Below are positions 23,887-36,129 of a stretch of 64,000 nucleotides of DNA, piece after piece. The position numbers were made by a program, and so were the translations under genes. The notes under the pieces were generated by a model. That model was not told the origin of the DNA, made no database searches, and was given only the letters and a program-made list of their open reading frames with translations. Source of the DNA: Craterostigma plantagineum (lineage: Eukaryota > Streptophyta > Magnoliopsida > Lamiales > Linderniaceae); contig JAPQWV010000051.1 of NCBI GenBank assembly GCA_027422505.1, positions 4,679,501 to 4,743,500 of the forward strand. The letters run 5' to 3'. Within the stretch, counting starts at the first letter, position 1. Every line of letters starts with the position of its first letter.

Positions 23887-24400
23887 TAAAGCTGAAACTT
23901 TGGGCCGGAGCCAATGGGGCCAACCTGGCCCAGCCCTAAAAAACCAGGTTTGGACTGTATTTTGATGAGCCCGAAATATGATGAGGCCTATTGGCCCAGC
24001 CCATCAGGCCCACCGTGACGGACCGTTGGCAAAAAAACCCAATGTGTCGCGGGCCAGATTTGGTCCATTGTATTCTATATATAATATTTATAAAATTCAG
24101 TTTGGTAAGTAAAAAATAATATTTTTAGATGAATTTACGGGCTATAAGATTTTTAGAACTATATATTTGTAATATTGGGTAGTATAAAGAATAATTATTT
24201 TTGAAAAAAATAAAAGATTTTTAAATAAAAAATAACAAAATACTAAAAATATAGGCCCATTAGCCCAACAGGTTGGCCCAGCCCATCAGAAATGGGTTTG
24301 GGCCTAAAAAACTTAGCCCGTAGGATTTCGGGCCAAGGACTAACATTCGGGCAGCCCGCTCAATCCAGGCCAGGTTGTCGTGCCTGAACTTTCAGCTCTA
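23887..24400. mobile_element. hAT-type MITE, TSD TTCAAAAC
   Basis: A 514-bp element flanked by exact 8-bp copies of TTCAAAAC (23879-23886 and 24401-24408). The terminal inverted repeat is TARAGCTGAAA. Inside are many GGCCCA/TGGGCC-like words near both ends, as in hAT subterminal repeats, around an AT-rich core. No coding capacity. Confidence 0.85.
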
Positions 24401-24408
24401 TTCAAAAC

Positions 24409-25018
24409 AACTAACTTGAGTATCGGAACGACATTGCCAGCTAACAAAGTATGTTTTTTTGTCTTGTGATATTGCAGAGATTCTGCGGAGGATGCTTAGA
24501 GACGGTCGATTTATTCGAACGCATTATTGAGGCGGATGATATTTTCGACTCATCAAATACTATGATCTGAATGGAGCATATGGTATATTTCAAAAGCGAT
24601 TTTGGTAGAGTTGTGTCTAGAGAACAGATATATCGGCCTATCGATAACTATTTTCACCCTTACTCGAGTCGATTGCCTCCGCTCCAACGAAGAGCTTCAG
24701 ACTTTCGACGAATTGTGAAACACTACCAAAGAAGGCAAATAATTTTTCACATTTGATTAAAAGGGAAAAAACAAAAAAAAAAATGATGAGGAATCTGAGC
24801 TCACATATCAATCCCTAAGTTAACAATTCTAGTTTCCTATACACAAAACCTTCAGGTAATCCCAACTAATAGCTTACAGATTTCATGCATGCCTCCAATT
24901 CCACATAAATGGTCGATGATACTGACGACGACGATAGAACAGAAAGCAAGACAACGCGCGAAGTGAAGCATGTTTGATACGATGTTAGAAAGAAAGGAAG
25001 AAAATAGGAGAGAAATAC
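24409..25018. other. Gene-free region with a possible orphan exon
   Basis: After the ATATTGCAG acceptor-like site at 24477 an open stretch of about 30 codons follows on the plus strand to a TGA near 24570, then another short ORF (24571-24756). I do not recognise either product; they could be exon remnants of an unknown gene. Confidence 0.3.
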
Positions 25019-28000
25019 TTACCATGTCCAACTGTTTCCTTGAAGTTTCTCAAGTTCCTCTGCAGCATTAGCCATTGCATGAAGGATCATTTTCTTCACC
25101 TTCAAAAAACATAACAAGAGTTTTTTTAAAAGCAGCTTCTTCACACATGGGAAAGATTTCTAGCGAGTAAATATATTTTAACATTGGCCAAAAACATCAA
25201 CACAACACAACTCTAATGATATGTAGCATACCTCTAATTTATCTTCTTGGCCCTGTGGTTTTGTGGAAGAACACGAAATTCCTTTGTCAGCCGAAGGCAT
25301 TCTTGAGCATTTTCTGGCGAGACAAAGTCGAGGGCTACCTTTATGCAAGACTGGGGGGGGGGGGAAGACAACAGAATAAATAAACATAATAATAGCGAGC
25401 TGATCAACTGAAAATAATTGATAAGGACGAGAGCTAAACCTTTAAATTCCTAACTTGGTGGGGGCAACCAACAGGTATAAGTACGGCATCTCCTAGTTTC
25501 TGAATGAAGGTCCATGGTTCAATCCCTATATGATATGAGCACAAACGATCATTTTACTGATACTTCTGTAGCAGGTGTAAAATTCACCAGAATAAGTAGG
25601 GAAGAGAAACCATATTCTTCTTTGAGTCGCCTCTTATGCTCCATAGTCAAGTAAACAGTTTGATCATGTATAGGGTGGATGACCTGTAGATAGAAGTTGT
25701 AATAACTATATCAAAACTTCTACCATGCATGAGGACTTTGTAATTAACAAAGGCTGTCCAAATACTACTATTGAAATGCGTCATGATGCTTAGGCACTCA
25801 ACTAATAAAGAATTGCTACAAAAGACATGTGTGAGAAGGGACAACATCAACCACTTCAATCACAGTCCAAGTTGGCTTTATGTTTGTAAAACGTGTATTT
25901 GCTTCTACTCTAATAAATAGGCATTATAGAAAATAAAACATTACCCCAGGCAACTGATTACAGTGTATGTGCCTAAATTCTTTGAAGTGCTTCCTCACAT
26001 ACTCCTCTAATTTTGGTACATCTTCCCTCCTAAATATATCCTAGAGCGCTCCACCGTCAGGTTCTGTGGTATTATCTGGTGTAGCTATTCCAAACTCTTC
26101 CTTGTCTACTACTTTGCATGTTTAAGAAGCTGTCAAAAAAGAAGAAAATGATCAACCGTTTTTTCATATTAATGACTTCTCAAAGGGGTTTTTAATCTTA
26201 AATACTGTTACTAAGATGAGAACCATTTTCATGATTTTCCTGTAAAGTAGGTTCTCCAACATGTAGTTCCTCATCGTCTTGTGCCTTATGCTTCCTTCGC
26301 AGCTTCTTTATAGTGGCAAGCACGTGTGGCTTTAGAGGAACTGCCTCTTCATGCATCAAGACATTCACCTAAAACAGCAACATACTGCTTATCTCATGAC
26401 AAACAAGAGAAACTTAAAAGCAACCAACTTAGATGAAAATAATGCATCAAAGACGAAGCATACTGCATCAGACATATCACAATGCAGTTTAGTTACAGAA
26501 TCTCCCCGTCCCAGTTCTTGAGAAACTCCACAGGCAATGTATGTTTTTGGCCCATATCTGGCAAAAGTGAACCCTTAAGAAGCTTGGTTGCAAGATTTAA
26601 GTACCCATGTCGAGGATGCGTATACTCTTTGAAAGGCAAGCAATGAATAAACTCTTCCCCATGCCGAGGTAGTCGTTCCTCAAAGAGGTTAGAAGGAGGC
26701 CAATCTTTTAGTTTTAAGATCATAGGCCAACCATCATTATCAACAAAGCCTTGTGAATACCCGCTGAAAAACTTGTGGACATTTATGTCACCCTTCATGT
26801 CATACATTTATCAGTGAAAGTCCAATTGTATGCAACATCAGGAGGATTCATCTAGTATTTAAGGAGGACGGAGCTTCTTATTAGAGGATTCACCTGTATG
26901 TACCTCACTCATCACGTTCGAACAATAAAAAACTAACAATGCTAGTTCAACTGTGTAAGCAAAGGAGGCAACACAACAGATACTTTTAGCAAATATAACA
27001 AAAACATTGACATCTTAACTCAACAAGACAAGGTGTGATGTTGATCAATCGGGCCAGTAATCTCTAAAATAACACTGGCATCACAAACACATCTTCAAAA
27101 TTGCTAAGCATGACAGGTATTAAGTACATTCACGACAAATTATAGCAGAACAAGGAATGTTTAGCCATCTTTACATTAAGGTAAAGCATACAACAGAGAT
27201 AGCAAAGCCTCACCTCACACCAGTCCAAGCAATTTATACCAGTTACCCCAAGGAGATTTCCATGTTTCCTATGAGATATTTGATGAAATGCACGCCACAT
27301 AACCATGGGTTCCCAGCTCAATCCGAAAGCAGTTTCAAGCACATTATTGACCATCACAGGCTCTCCTTTAGACCAATGCAATTGAAAATGTTCCATATCA
27401 CCAGGCTTAAGGTCCCTAGCTCTTGGACAGTACAAGTTGTTATCCTCTGAGTGTTCTCTTGATGCCGCTATACAATAACTACCAGTTGTTAGGCACGAGC
27501 ATCTCTGCTCAAGGGCTTCGGAAACTTCATCGAAATCTTGGGTCTTACATAATTCTTCTGCTTTCTTCGCAGCTCGGGGAGAGGATTATCAAACATGCAC
27601 AGAAGCTCTAAACTTCCACCATCACAACTCCCCGTGAAATTTGAGCATGGGATTATACCATTTTCTGTAGAATTCCACTCAGACGATACAGAGGAATGCA
27701 CCGCCATATCCTCAGTCATATCTGTAGATTGCATATTTGTACTTGATGTATTATCTTTAGGCCTCCCACCATGCAAGTACTCAGGTCCGTGGTCTATATA
27801 TTCCATCAAGACTTTTACATTACCGACTTGAAGTTGAAGAAGTCCTTCTCGAAGCTCTTGGGAACAAGTTATGCACAAATCAGAGGAACACTTTTGACAG
27901 CTTCGGTAGAAATAGAATATAGATGTCTTGCAGTTGTCACTACACAAATATAAAAGATCAAATAAAATTAAGGATATGTCCGGTGCTGGATGGATAATAA

Positions 28001-29612
28001 CGGTTTTTCATACCAGAATATCCTTTCATCTCCTGCGCAGGCTGATTTGCGGGGTTTTATTTTTGAAACAGACAATCTTGCCAGAAAATGCGCTTAATCT
28101 TAATAAATCAGAACTCAAAAAATTGGGATTGGGAATTAAAATAAATCCAACTTTGATTAATTGCCTTGTATCTTGGCCTCCATTTGCAGTTCAACCACTT
28201 GTTCTTCATTAATCTCCTTCAGAAACGGTAGCAGAGTACGCAGAATGTATCTGGAATGTCTAACTTTTTCTTCGTCTCCGATTTTTAAGCCTTGCTTACC
28301 CAAGCTCTAGGAGCATGTATACAAGCAGAAAAAAGCATAAGAACAAGATATCAAAATAAAAAGAGAATAAAGGTAACAATAAAAGTGCATATTGTTTCAG
28401 AAATCGGCATATTGTTTCAGAAAATACAATGGACAGTTATTTAAGAGATCAACCTTCATAGGTCCTTCCAGCCTCAAACAACTCTTGCAATTGCAGTTAC
28501 TACAACAAACTGGGCAAGCTATAGCAAAATCTTCTTCTGACATATTTGGATACCTGAAGAAAAAAAGCCTTCAGAGAATGAAAAAAAAGGCAACAATACA
28601 ACATTTACCGATGACATCAATACGTTTTCTAAACGAAAATTCACAAACTCATGACGTTCAAATACCATGTTTTGATGCATTGGTCACAATATCGCCTGGA
28701 TTTACACTTCGTGCATCAGATAACTCGCTCCTTGGTACTATACTGGCACTGATGACACATGTTACACTCCTCTGCCCCCTGAAAATCAATGTGCCATTAT
28801 ACGTATAGCCGCACAACCCAACTAACAAAAAACATAAGCTAAGTTCCAAAAGCTGAAACAAACAGCGGGATCTTTACACCTATCACATACATTTTTGTAC
28901 AGTCTCTTTCTTTTCTTGACCTTATCTGGTATATCTTGACCATCCTTCTTCTTACACCTAAGTTGATATCTTGCATGCCCTACTTCATGACCTTCCACGT
29001 GATCTTTCAATGGCATTTTCCACGATACTACCCTCCCCCTCACTATTTTCTCTGGTTTACACGCGCCTTCACTCTTTGCTTTGATTTTTCTACGTTTTCT
29101 ACTCTTCCGTGTTCTATATACATCATCATATTTTTCAGATTCTCCACTAGTCTCATCTTCTTTCTCATCATTCGAAGGTTTTCCCTTGCAAGCCCCTTGT
29201 TTTATTTCATTTCTCACCTCTTCTCCCTGTTCACCACGTCCCACCACGTTCTTCGACCCTTTTTCACTCCCCTTTCTCAAAGTGGTCTTCTTTCCGCCAC
29301 CATTCTCTCCTTTATCACTTCTCCAACTTGCATTTTTCTCTTGCCCAACAATACTCTCCACCACCATTTCCTTCTTCTTTCGTCTGTCTATCCTCATCCG
29401 AAAATCATCCTTACGATTAAACATTTTCTGATATACCTCCTTAATAATCTCCAGAGCTTTCGAACTCGCCTTTCTTGGAGTTTTCATGCCACGGCCGCCG
29501 CTACTTTCATCATCAGCTCTGTTCACTTCCACACCTATAAAGCTTACACCTTCTTCAGTTTCCATTTGTTTACCATCCTCTTCCTCACAAGTTTACGTTT
29601 GCATCCTTTCAG
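25019..29612 (-). pseudogene. JmjC-domain histone demethylase pseudogene, KDM3/JMJ25-like (main body)
   Basis: Minus-strand exons can be followed from 29565 to 25019. Exon 1 (to 28891, donor GTATGT) is Lys/Glu-rich. Exons 2-3 (28778-28666, 28553-28454) encode the RING-like zinc module (CNMCHQC, CTKC, ACPVCCSNCNCKSC). Exons 4-6 (28306-27214) include LLPFLKEINEEQ, DERIF, DLCITC and PVMVNNVLE. The JmjC exons hold PPSNLFEERLPRHG, the HCDMSD iron site and CPHQVRNLK with the last His ligand. The family removes H3K9 methylation. Lesions seen: TGA at 28718-28716 (CGA to TGA type), TAG at 26043-26041, and one-base losses near 27558-27566, 26543-26552 and 25247. The exon 4/5 junction has no clean GT-AG pair, and exon 1 is split by a transposon. 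Not functional as read. Confidence 0.88.
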
Positions 29613-29732
29613 CGGTATTTTAGCTAAATGACCTTTGACTGAATAAGTTTTTGCAAAATGACCTCGTTGATATAAGTTTTTGGTCAAATGATCTCCATTT
29701 AAATAACCTCATTAGTTGAACTCTAATCATCG

Positions 29733-29757
29733 ATTAATATATATATATATATATATA
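29733..29757. repeat. (TA)n microsatellite
   Basis: About twelve TA units near the left end of the MULE. Confidence 0.8.
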
Positions 29758-29849
29758 AACAATAAAAAAGAAAAAGAAACCCAACGACATTCAGGGGTAA
29801 AAAAACAAAAAATTGAAAAAGAAAAACAGAAAACCTAACGATATTTACG

Positions 29850-31767
29850 ATGCTACAACCACCAACACTGATCAGTACTAATAATGCAAGAACGATCATT
29901 TATGGCCTCAACAACCATCGAATGAAGAAACAAAATTCAGAAAAGCTTCCGGTTGTTGAAGTCGAGTGGTTCAACCAAGAAACTCGTCACCTTGTTCTCA
30001 AAAGTAAGTCATTTTTCCGGGTTTCGTCCGTCAATTATAATTTGATTTCAGTGGGTTTGCTATTTGTTGCGTTAATTTAAACGACGTCATTGCCGTCTTG
30101 ATGAATTTCATAATCAAGTTCCAGTTAGTTTTGGGTTCTTTGCTGTTACTTTCACTGAGAACTAGAATGTTGGGTTCTCTTTCGCGAGTTTTAGGAGTAG
30201 AGAAACCTTTTTTCACAGTCTGGTATGAAGCGGTGAACCAAAATCGTAGTGATATCTCGTGGTAGGGATACAATTTCGTCTTCCTCAGTACGGGTTCTCA
30301 GTTTTATAACGAATACCCAGCTATGAAATGATTCTTGAGTACCCGTCATATATCTGAGAACCTATAGGTTCTCAGCTACGAAATGATACCTTAGTACCCA
30401 TCATATATCTGAGAACCTGTAGGTTCTCAGCTATGAAATGATTCCTGAGTACGGGTTCTTCAATACGGGTTCTCAGATTTATAACGAATACCCAGCTATG
30501 AAATGATTCCTGAGTACCCGTCATATATCTGAGAAACTATAGGTTCTCAGCTATGAAATGATACCTGAGTACCCATCATATACCTGAGAACCTGTAGGGT
30601 TTCAGCTATGATATGATTCCCACCCGTCATATATTTGAGAACCTGTAGCTGTAGGTTCTCAGCTATGAAATAATTTTCGAGTACCCGTTATATATCTGAG
30701 AACCTCTAGGTTCTACGCTGTAAAATTTCTAGGGTTTTGTGGTTTAATGTATTTTTGGTTTCCACGGGTTTTAGGGTTTTAAGGTTTTTGTGTAATTTAC
30801 GTTTTGTAATGTTCTAGGGTTTTTATATAGGGTTTTGTGATTTAATGTTTTTTGGTTTTTAATTTATAGGGTTTTAGGGTTTGCACGGTTTCTAGGGTTT
30901 GGTTATTTAGGAATTTTATATGATTGTCTTTTCACATAATTTTCAGGTGATCTCCATGACATTAACAAACATTGTGTTTCAATTCGGTGGGCAATGGACA
31001 AAAGCGATGATAATACTTCCAAATGGTGTCCCTCGCCGGATTGTCGATGGCAAAACATCCGAGTGGATGAGGATACGTGCGGACTAGAACAAGTGAAAAG
31101 TCAAATACTAGAGGTGCTGTCGTCTAGAGACATTAATATGAAAGTAAATTTAACCTACATGCCGGATGTCATGTACCCATTTCCACGGCCTATTTATATC
31201 GGAAACGATATTGGGTTACATTCATATCTCGGACTTGGTTGTACAAGATCAAGACCAGTGCTTCATGTAGAGGTTGAGTATCGTGAAGCACAACATGAAG
31301 TTATCGGACAACCTGAAGCCAATGAATTTGGAAGCGATAATGGTCTTATCACAGATTATGATCGGAATGAAGAAATTCAGCCTATCGCGGGTCTTATCAT
31401 ATGCGGAGCTCATGGGCACTCTATTTCAACTCTGTCGCGACCACAACATGAGCATACTTGTTCTGTGGAAAATTACACTGCTCGTGAGGACCAACACTGC
31501 AGCGAGGGTCGTGGTAATTTAGAAGAGAATTTTGAGGAAGAGGAGGGATATGCTGAAGTCCGTAGAGATTACCCTGATGATTATTACATGCTAGAGATAT
31601 GGAAATTAGCTTATGGCGATACGATTTGGCCAGTGACCGAGAGAGACTATAACAATGACGGAAGTACCATTACCGTTCTTCCTCCAATTTTCAAAAGTAA
31701 GCGCGGCAGATTAAGGACACAAAGATATCCGTCAGTCGGTGAATTTGGAAGAATAAGAAGAAGGTGA
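29850..31767 (+). CDS. MULE-encoded protein, internally deleted transposase derivative
   Basis: Exon 1 at 29850-30003 and exon 2 at 30947-31767 join in phase across a GT-AG intron (donor GTAAGT, acceptor TTTTCAG) to give 324 aa. The N-terminal part (SIRWAMDKSDDN, VDEDTCGLEQVKSQI) and the Glu-rich middle resemble the N-terminal region of plant MuDR-type transposases; the end (WPVTERDYNND, PPIFKSKRGRLRTQRYPSVGE) matches the tail that normally follows the catalytic domain. The DDE catalytic core and the SWIM/CCHC finger are absent, so this looks like a deletion derivative unable to transpose alone. The intron holds a 55-bp tandem array. The family call is by motif resemblance only. Confidence 0.55.
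30273..30715. repeat. Tandem array, about 55-bp unit, in the MULE intron
   Basis: Seven or so copies of a unit containing GCTATGAAATGATTCCTGAG, GTACCCGTCATATATCTGAG and AACCTGTAGGTTCTCA. Copies differ by scattered substitutions and one truncated unit. The CTGAGAACC/GGTTCTCAG word pair recurs in each unit. Confidence 0.85.
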
Positions 31768-31990
31768 CTTTCATATTGATGTACGGATTTATTAGGGTTT
31801 TAATGGAAGGTCCTCAGGTGATCAACAGGGTCCTTAGTATTTGCTTCTTATCTGATAACCCGTATAAACTCTCAGTACCCGTAATCAACAGGGTCCTTAA
31901 TATTGCTGTACGAATTTATTAGGGTTTTAATCATGTCTGACTGTTTTTTAAAGCAACCTTTAATTCTCCGACAGAGAAAGCGTTAGTAAT

Positions 31991-33480
31991 AAAATCAAAC
32001 GTGATTTGCTCAGGGTCCTCAGGTTGTCAACAGGGTCTTTAGTATTTGTTTCTTATCTGAGAACCCGTATAAATTCTCAAAACCCAGGGTCAAGGGTTAT
32101 TGCTGACAGTGATATGACATGTCTAACTGTTTTGAAAGCGACATTTAATTCTCTGACAGAGGAAGCGTTAGTCCTGACAGTTATTATTGGGTACTCACGA
32201 AAAGAAAAGGGTCTCAACTTTGAAATTTTGTTGTGAGAACCTGTGCAAACTGTGAGGACCCTTTCAGTCAAACGAACTTTGACTACGATTTTTAACCCCG
32301 AAACAGTTTAATTGAAGGAACTGCTCGTCATGAATAATATTCCACCACTAATGATAAGTCAATTGCGTCGTTAATAAAAAAACGAGGAACATCGATATTA
32401 TACGAAAGTTGTAGAACATTATTCAAACAATCTTACTTCATTATCACTCAACACAACATGCTAACTCAAAATTTTAAATAAGCTGAGGTTTCCCCAGCAT
32501 ATATTATCTCCCCGATGCAAACTACTGAACCACCAAAGATTGAACACAAAATCGTCTTTATACACGCCAAATTGTAAGAAAATCAAACGTGATTTGCTCA
32601 GGGTCCTCAGGTTGTCAACAGGGTCTTTAGAATTTGTTTCTTATCTGAGAACCCGTATAAATTCTCAGAACCCAGGGTCAAGGGTTATTGCTGACAGTGA
32701 TATGACATGTCTAACTGTTTTAAAAGCGACATTTAATTCTCTGACAGAGGAAGCGTTAGTCCTGACAGTTATTATTGGGTACTCAGGAAAAGAAAAGGTT
32801 CTCAACTTTGAAATTTTGTTGTGAGAACCTGTGCAAACTGTGAGGACCCTTTCAGTCAAACGAACTTTGACTACGATTTTGAACCCCGAAACAGTTTAAT
32901 TGAAGGAACTGCTCGTCATGAATAATATTCCACCACTAATGATAAGTCAATTGCGTCGTTAATAAAAAAACGAGGAACATCGATATTATACGAAAGTTGT
33001 AGAACATTATTCAAACAATCTTACTTCATTATCACTCAACACAACGTGCTAACTCAAAATTTTAAATAAGCTGCGGTTTCCCCAGCATATATTATCTCCC
33101 CGATGCAAACTACTAAACCACCAAAGATTTAACACAAAATCGTCTTTATACACACCAAATTGTAAGAAAATCAAACGTGATTTGCTCAGGGTCCTCAGGT
33201 AATCAACAGGGTCCTTAGTATTTGTTTCATATCAGAGAACCCGTAAAGACTCTGAGTACCCGCCAGGGACCTTTAACTCACTCGTGAATGATTCCTGACA
33301 GTGATATGACATGTCTGACTGTTTTTGACAAAGAAAGCGTTAGTTCTGACATCTTTAAAATATATATGATAGTGTTATTATTGGGTACTCAGGAAAAGCT
33401 CAGATACTCAGTTTCTAAATTATATTGTGAGAACCTGTGCAACCCGAGAGGACCCTTTAAGTCAAACGAACTTTGACTAC
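31991..33480. repeat. 588-bp tandem repeat, two and a half copies
   Basis: Copies start at 31991, 32579 and 33167 (AAAATCAAACGTGATTTGCT), spaced exactly 588 bp; the third ends near 33480. The first two are almost identical. They fill the space between the 3' ends of the two convergent MULE genes. The unit contains GGGTCCTCAGG and CTGAGAACC words like the other arrays. Short ORFs within it are conserved only because the copies are young; no product recognised. Confidence 0.9.
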
Positions 33481-33496
33481 GATTTGCCTTGGGTCC

Positions 33497-36129
33497 TCAT
33501 GTAATCAGCATGGTCCTTTGTATTTGTTTCTTATCAGAGAATGTGAGTACCCGCTGAATAGGTAACCTACTCATGAATGATTCCTGACCGTCGAATTTTC
33601 GTTGAATGTCTTGCCGCAACAGATCAACGCGGTCCAAGACAACATTGTTTCCACTGCTTAGAAGTTCATTTCTGAACGAATCGATCTTGCTACTGATGCC
33701 TTCTTCGAGATTTCGTAACTTCATATCAACCCCTTCTTGAAACGTGCGAAACCAAATGGGCGGGGACTGCTGCATGTGGTCACTCGCCTCGTATTGCTGA
33801 CGGCGAGAACGTCTCGACGGTCGAATGCAAAAATTACCAAAATAATCATGAGGTCCTTCTGGGGGTGGTTGCACTGACAATTCTGAGACACATATCACAG
33901 TTCTTCCTTGCTCGAGTAAGGATGTGACGTGGTCAAGCACTTCATCGGCTTCTTGATTGCCAAAATCCACACCTGCGTAGTATGCGGCCTGCATCTCTTC
34001 CGCTGTAGGAACCAATATTCCAACAATGCTTTCTGATTGAAGTGCATCAGCGGTAATTATCGATAGCTTTGGAGCTTTTTTGGTGCTCCAACGCGATGTA
34101 TTCCAGCGACGAATACGTGGGAATATGGGCTCCTCTACTCGACGGGCAAACCGAGGCACGATCCCAGGTATGCATTCGTACGCTAGAATCTGACCAAAGT
34201 TAGAAATACTATTCTTTAGGGTTTATTGAAAACTTACAAGATATTACCTAGGGTTTATTGAAATTAATTCCATATTACCTGAAGCGGATGTACGAATCCA
34301 CTCACGCAGAAACTAGAGTAGTCGCTGCCACCTCCACTCCGTTTTGTCTCGTACTCACTCTTCTTCCGTACAAGATCTCTTTTCAACGTGTCTAGGACCT
34401 CACCGTAAGCCTCGGTCCCCCATGGATATCGGTTCCATGAAGGCAAGTCTTCTACCAACGAAAGGGCCCAGTCTGGCACGGCGAGATCCTTCTTCGTTCG
34501 ACGAGGAAGCAGGACGGATGCGGCAAAGTAGAGAAGCGCCAACTTCACCTTCTCAACGTTCAACTCCGTAGCATCTTCATCGGACAATTCTACCATTCGG
34601 CTCTCCAAGTGGGATTTTCTGATTGGATCAATCCCGGGAAAGTGGCGATTACGAAACCCCGTCCTCTCGTTCACGTCCGGAATATTGGAGGAGCAGTTGA
34701 GGCCTGTGATCAAACAGTACTCCTTAATAGAAAAGCGGACTGGGCTTTGATTGATGATCATCCATATTTCATTTCGATTGTTGATCGAAATCTGCCTCTT
34801 CATTAAAAACCAAATTAATTGGTGCGAGAGGTTCTTGAATTGTGGCGCAGCACAGATTACGTGACCAAATTGTGATGCCAGTACTTCGCGAAGCTCGGCT
34901 TGGTTCAGGAAGTTGATTACACACTCACTGGCTGGCACGTAATCCGCGGTGATGACGACGCTGCAGTCGAAGTCATCATCCTGAGCAAGTTGTGGTTTCA
35001 ACAAAATCTATATAAATTCAGAAGAAAATCATATTTAGTCGAGTAAACGTTTTAAACTGTTGTTTACAAATGACGTGCGTTGGGTTCTCAGACTTTATAC
35101 GGGTCCTCAGAAGTGAGCACCAATCTGAGGACCCGTAAAAAATGTGTGAACCCATCACATCGTGAAGGCAGGTTCTCAGACCACGGAATGGTTCTCAGAT
35201 CTTACACGGGTCCTCAGACATGGACTCAAATCGAAAAACCAGTCTAAAATCTGAGAACCTTTTCTCAGATAGGTTCAGACCACGAACGGGTTCTCAGAAC
35301 CTACACGGGTCCTCTGACATGGACCGAAATCAGAGAACCAGTCTAACATCTGAGAACCCACATCTGAGAACCCTTTTTCTTCTAATCGACACCCGTAAAA
35401 AATGTGTGAACCCATCACATCGCGAAGGCAGGTTCTCAGACCACGGAATGGTTCTCAGATCTTACACGGGTCCTCAGACATGGACTCAAATCGAAAAACC
35501 AGTCTAAATCTGAGAACCTTTTCTCAGATAGGTTCAGACCACGAACGGGTTCTCAGAACCTACACGGGTCCTCAGACATGGACCGAAATCAGAGAACCAG
35601 TCTAACATCTGAGAACCCACATCTGAGAACCCTTTTTCTTCTAATCGACACCCGTAAAAAATGTGTGAACCCATCACATCGCGAAGGCAGGTTCTCAGAC
35701 CACGGAATGGTTCTCAGATCTTACACGGGTCCTCAGACATGGACTCAAATCGAAAAACCAGTCTAAAATCTGAGACCCTTTTCTCAGATAGGTTCAGACC
35801 ACGAACGGGTTCTCAGAACCTACACGGGTCCTCAGACATGGACCGAAATCAGAGAACCAGTCTAACATCTGAGAACCCACACCTGAGAACCCTTTTTCTT
35901 CTAATCGACCGAATTCTCAAAATCCTTTCTCACGATTTAAACTCTCAGGCAACCCATCAACAATCAAACACCAACAGAATCAACAACCATATAATGGTCG
36001 GCTGTGTGAACCCGTTCTGCTATGTGAGTACCCACGATATCAACACAAGTCGAACGCCCAGATAACAGAAAACTACTCGGTCACGTCTCGAAGTGAAGAA
36101 GTAAAATAACTTACAGTTTCAGACGCCAT
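33497..36129 (-). CDS. DUF1985-domain protein carried by the MULE
   Basis: Three exons in phase 0 with GT-AG introns: 36129-36115 (M A S E T), 35007-34279 and 34189-33497, giving 478 aa. The central part has the DUF1985 hallmark RFSIKEYCLITGL preceded by LIWFLMKRQI and followed by KLALLYFAASVLL and ALSLVEDLPSWNRYPWG. The C-terminal part (IVPRFARRVEEP, then a Glu/Lys-rich likely helix) resembles the linker that precedes Ulp1 protease domains in such proteins, but no Ulp1 catalytic domain follows. DUF1985 genes are typical passengers of plant MULEs. Function unknown. The large first intron carries the 260-bp array. Confidence 0.78.
35131..35909. repeat. 260-bp tandem repeat, three copies
   Basis: Copies start at 35131, 35391 and 35650 (ACCCGTAAAAAATGTGTGAA). 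They are nearly identical, differing by a few bases. Each unit contains about nine or ten GGTTCTCAG/GGTCCTCAG/CTGAGAACC words. The array lies in the first intron of the DUF1985 gene. Confidence 0.92.

Noticed and set aside
28936..29631. 231-codon plus-strand ORF
   Set aside because: Antisense shadow of the Lys/Glu-rich exon of the JmjC pseudogene, giving an artificial Phe/Ser-rich product.
32006..32859. Repeated short ORFs that look conserved
   Set aside because: They are the same sequence in young 588-bp repeat copies; conservation is by descent, not selection.
35131..35909. Regular repeats resembling a CRISPR array
   Set aside because: Head-to-tail 260-bp units with no unique spacers, in a plant transposon intron.
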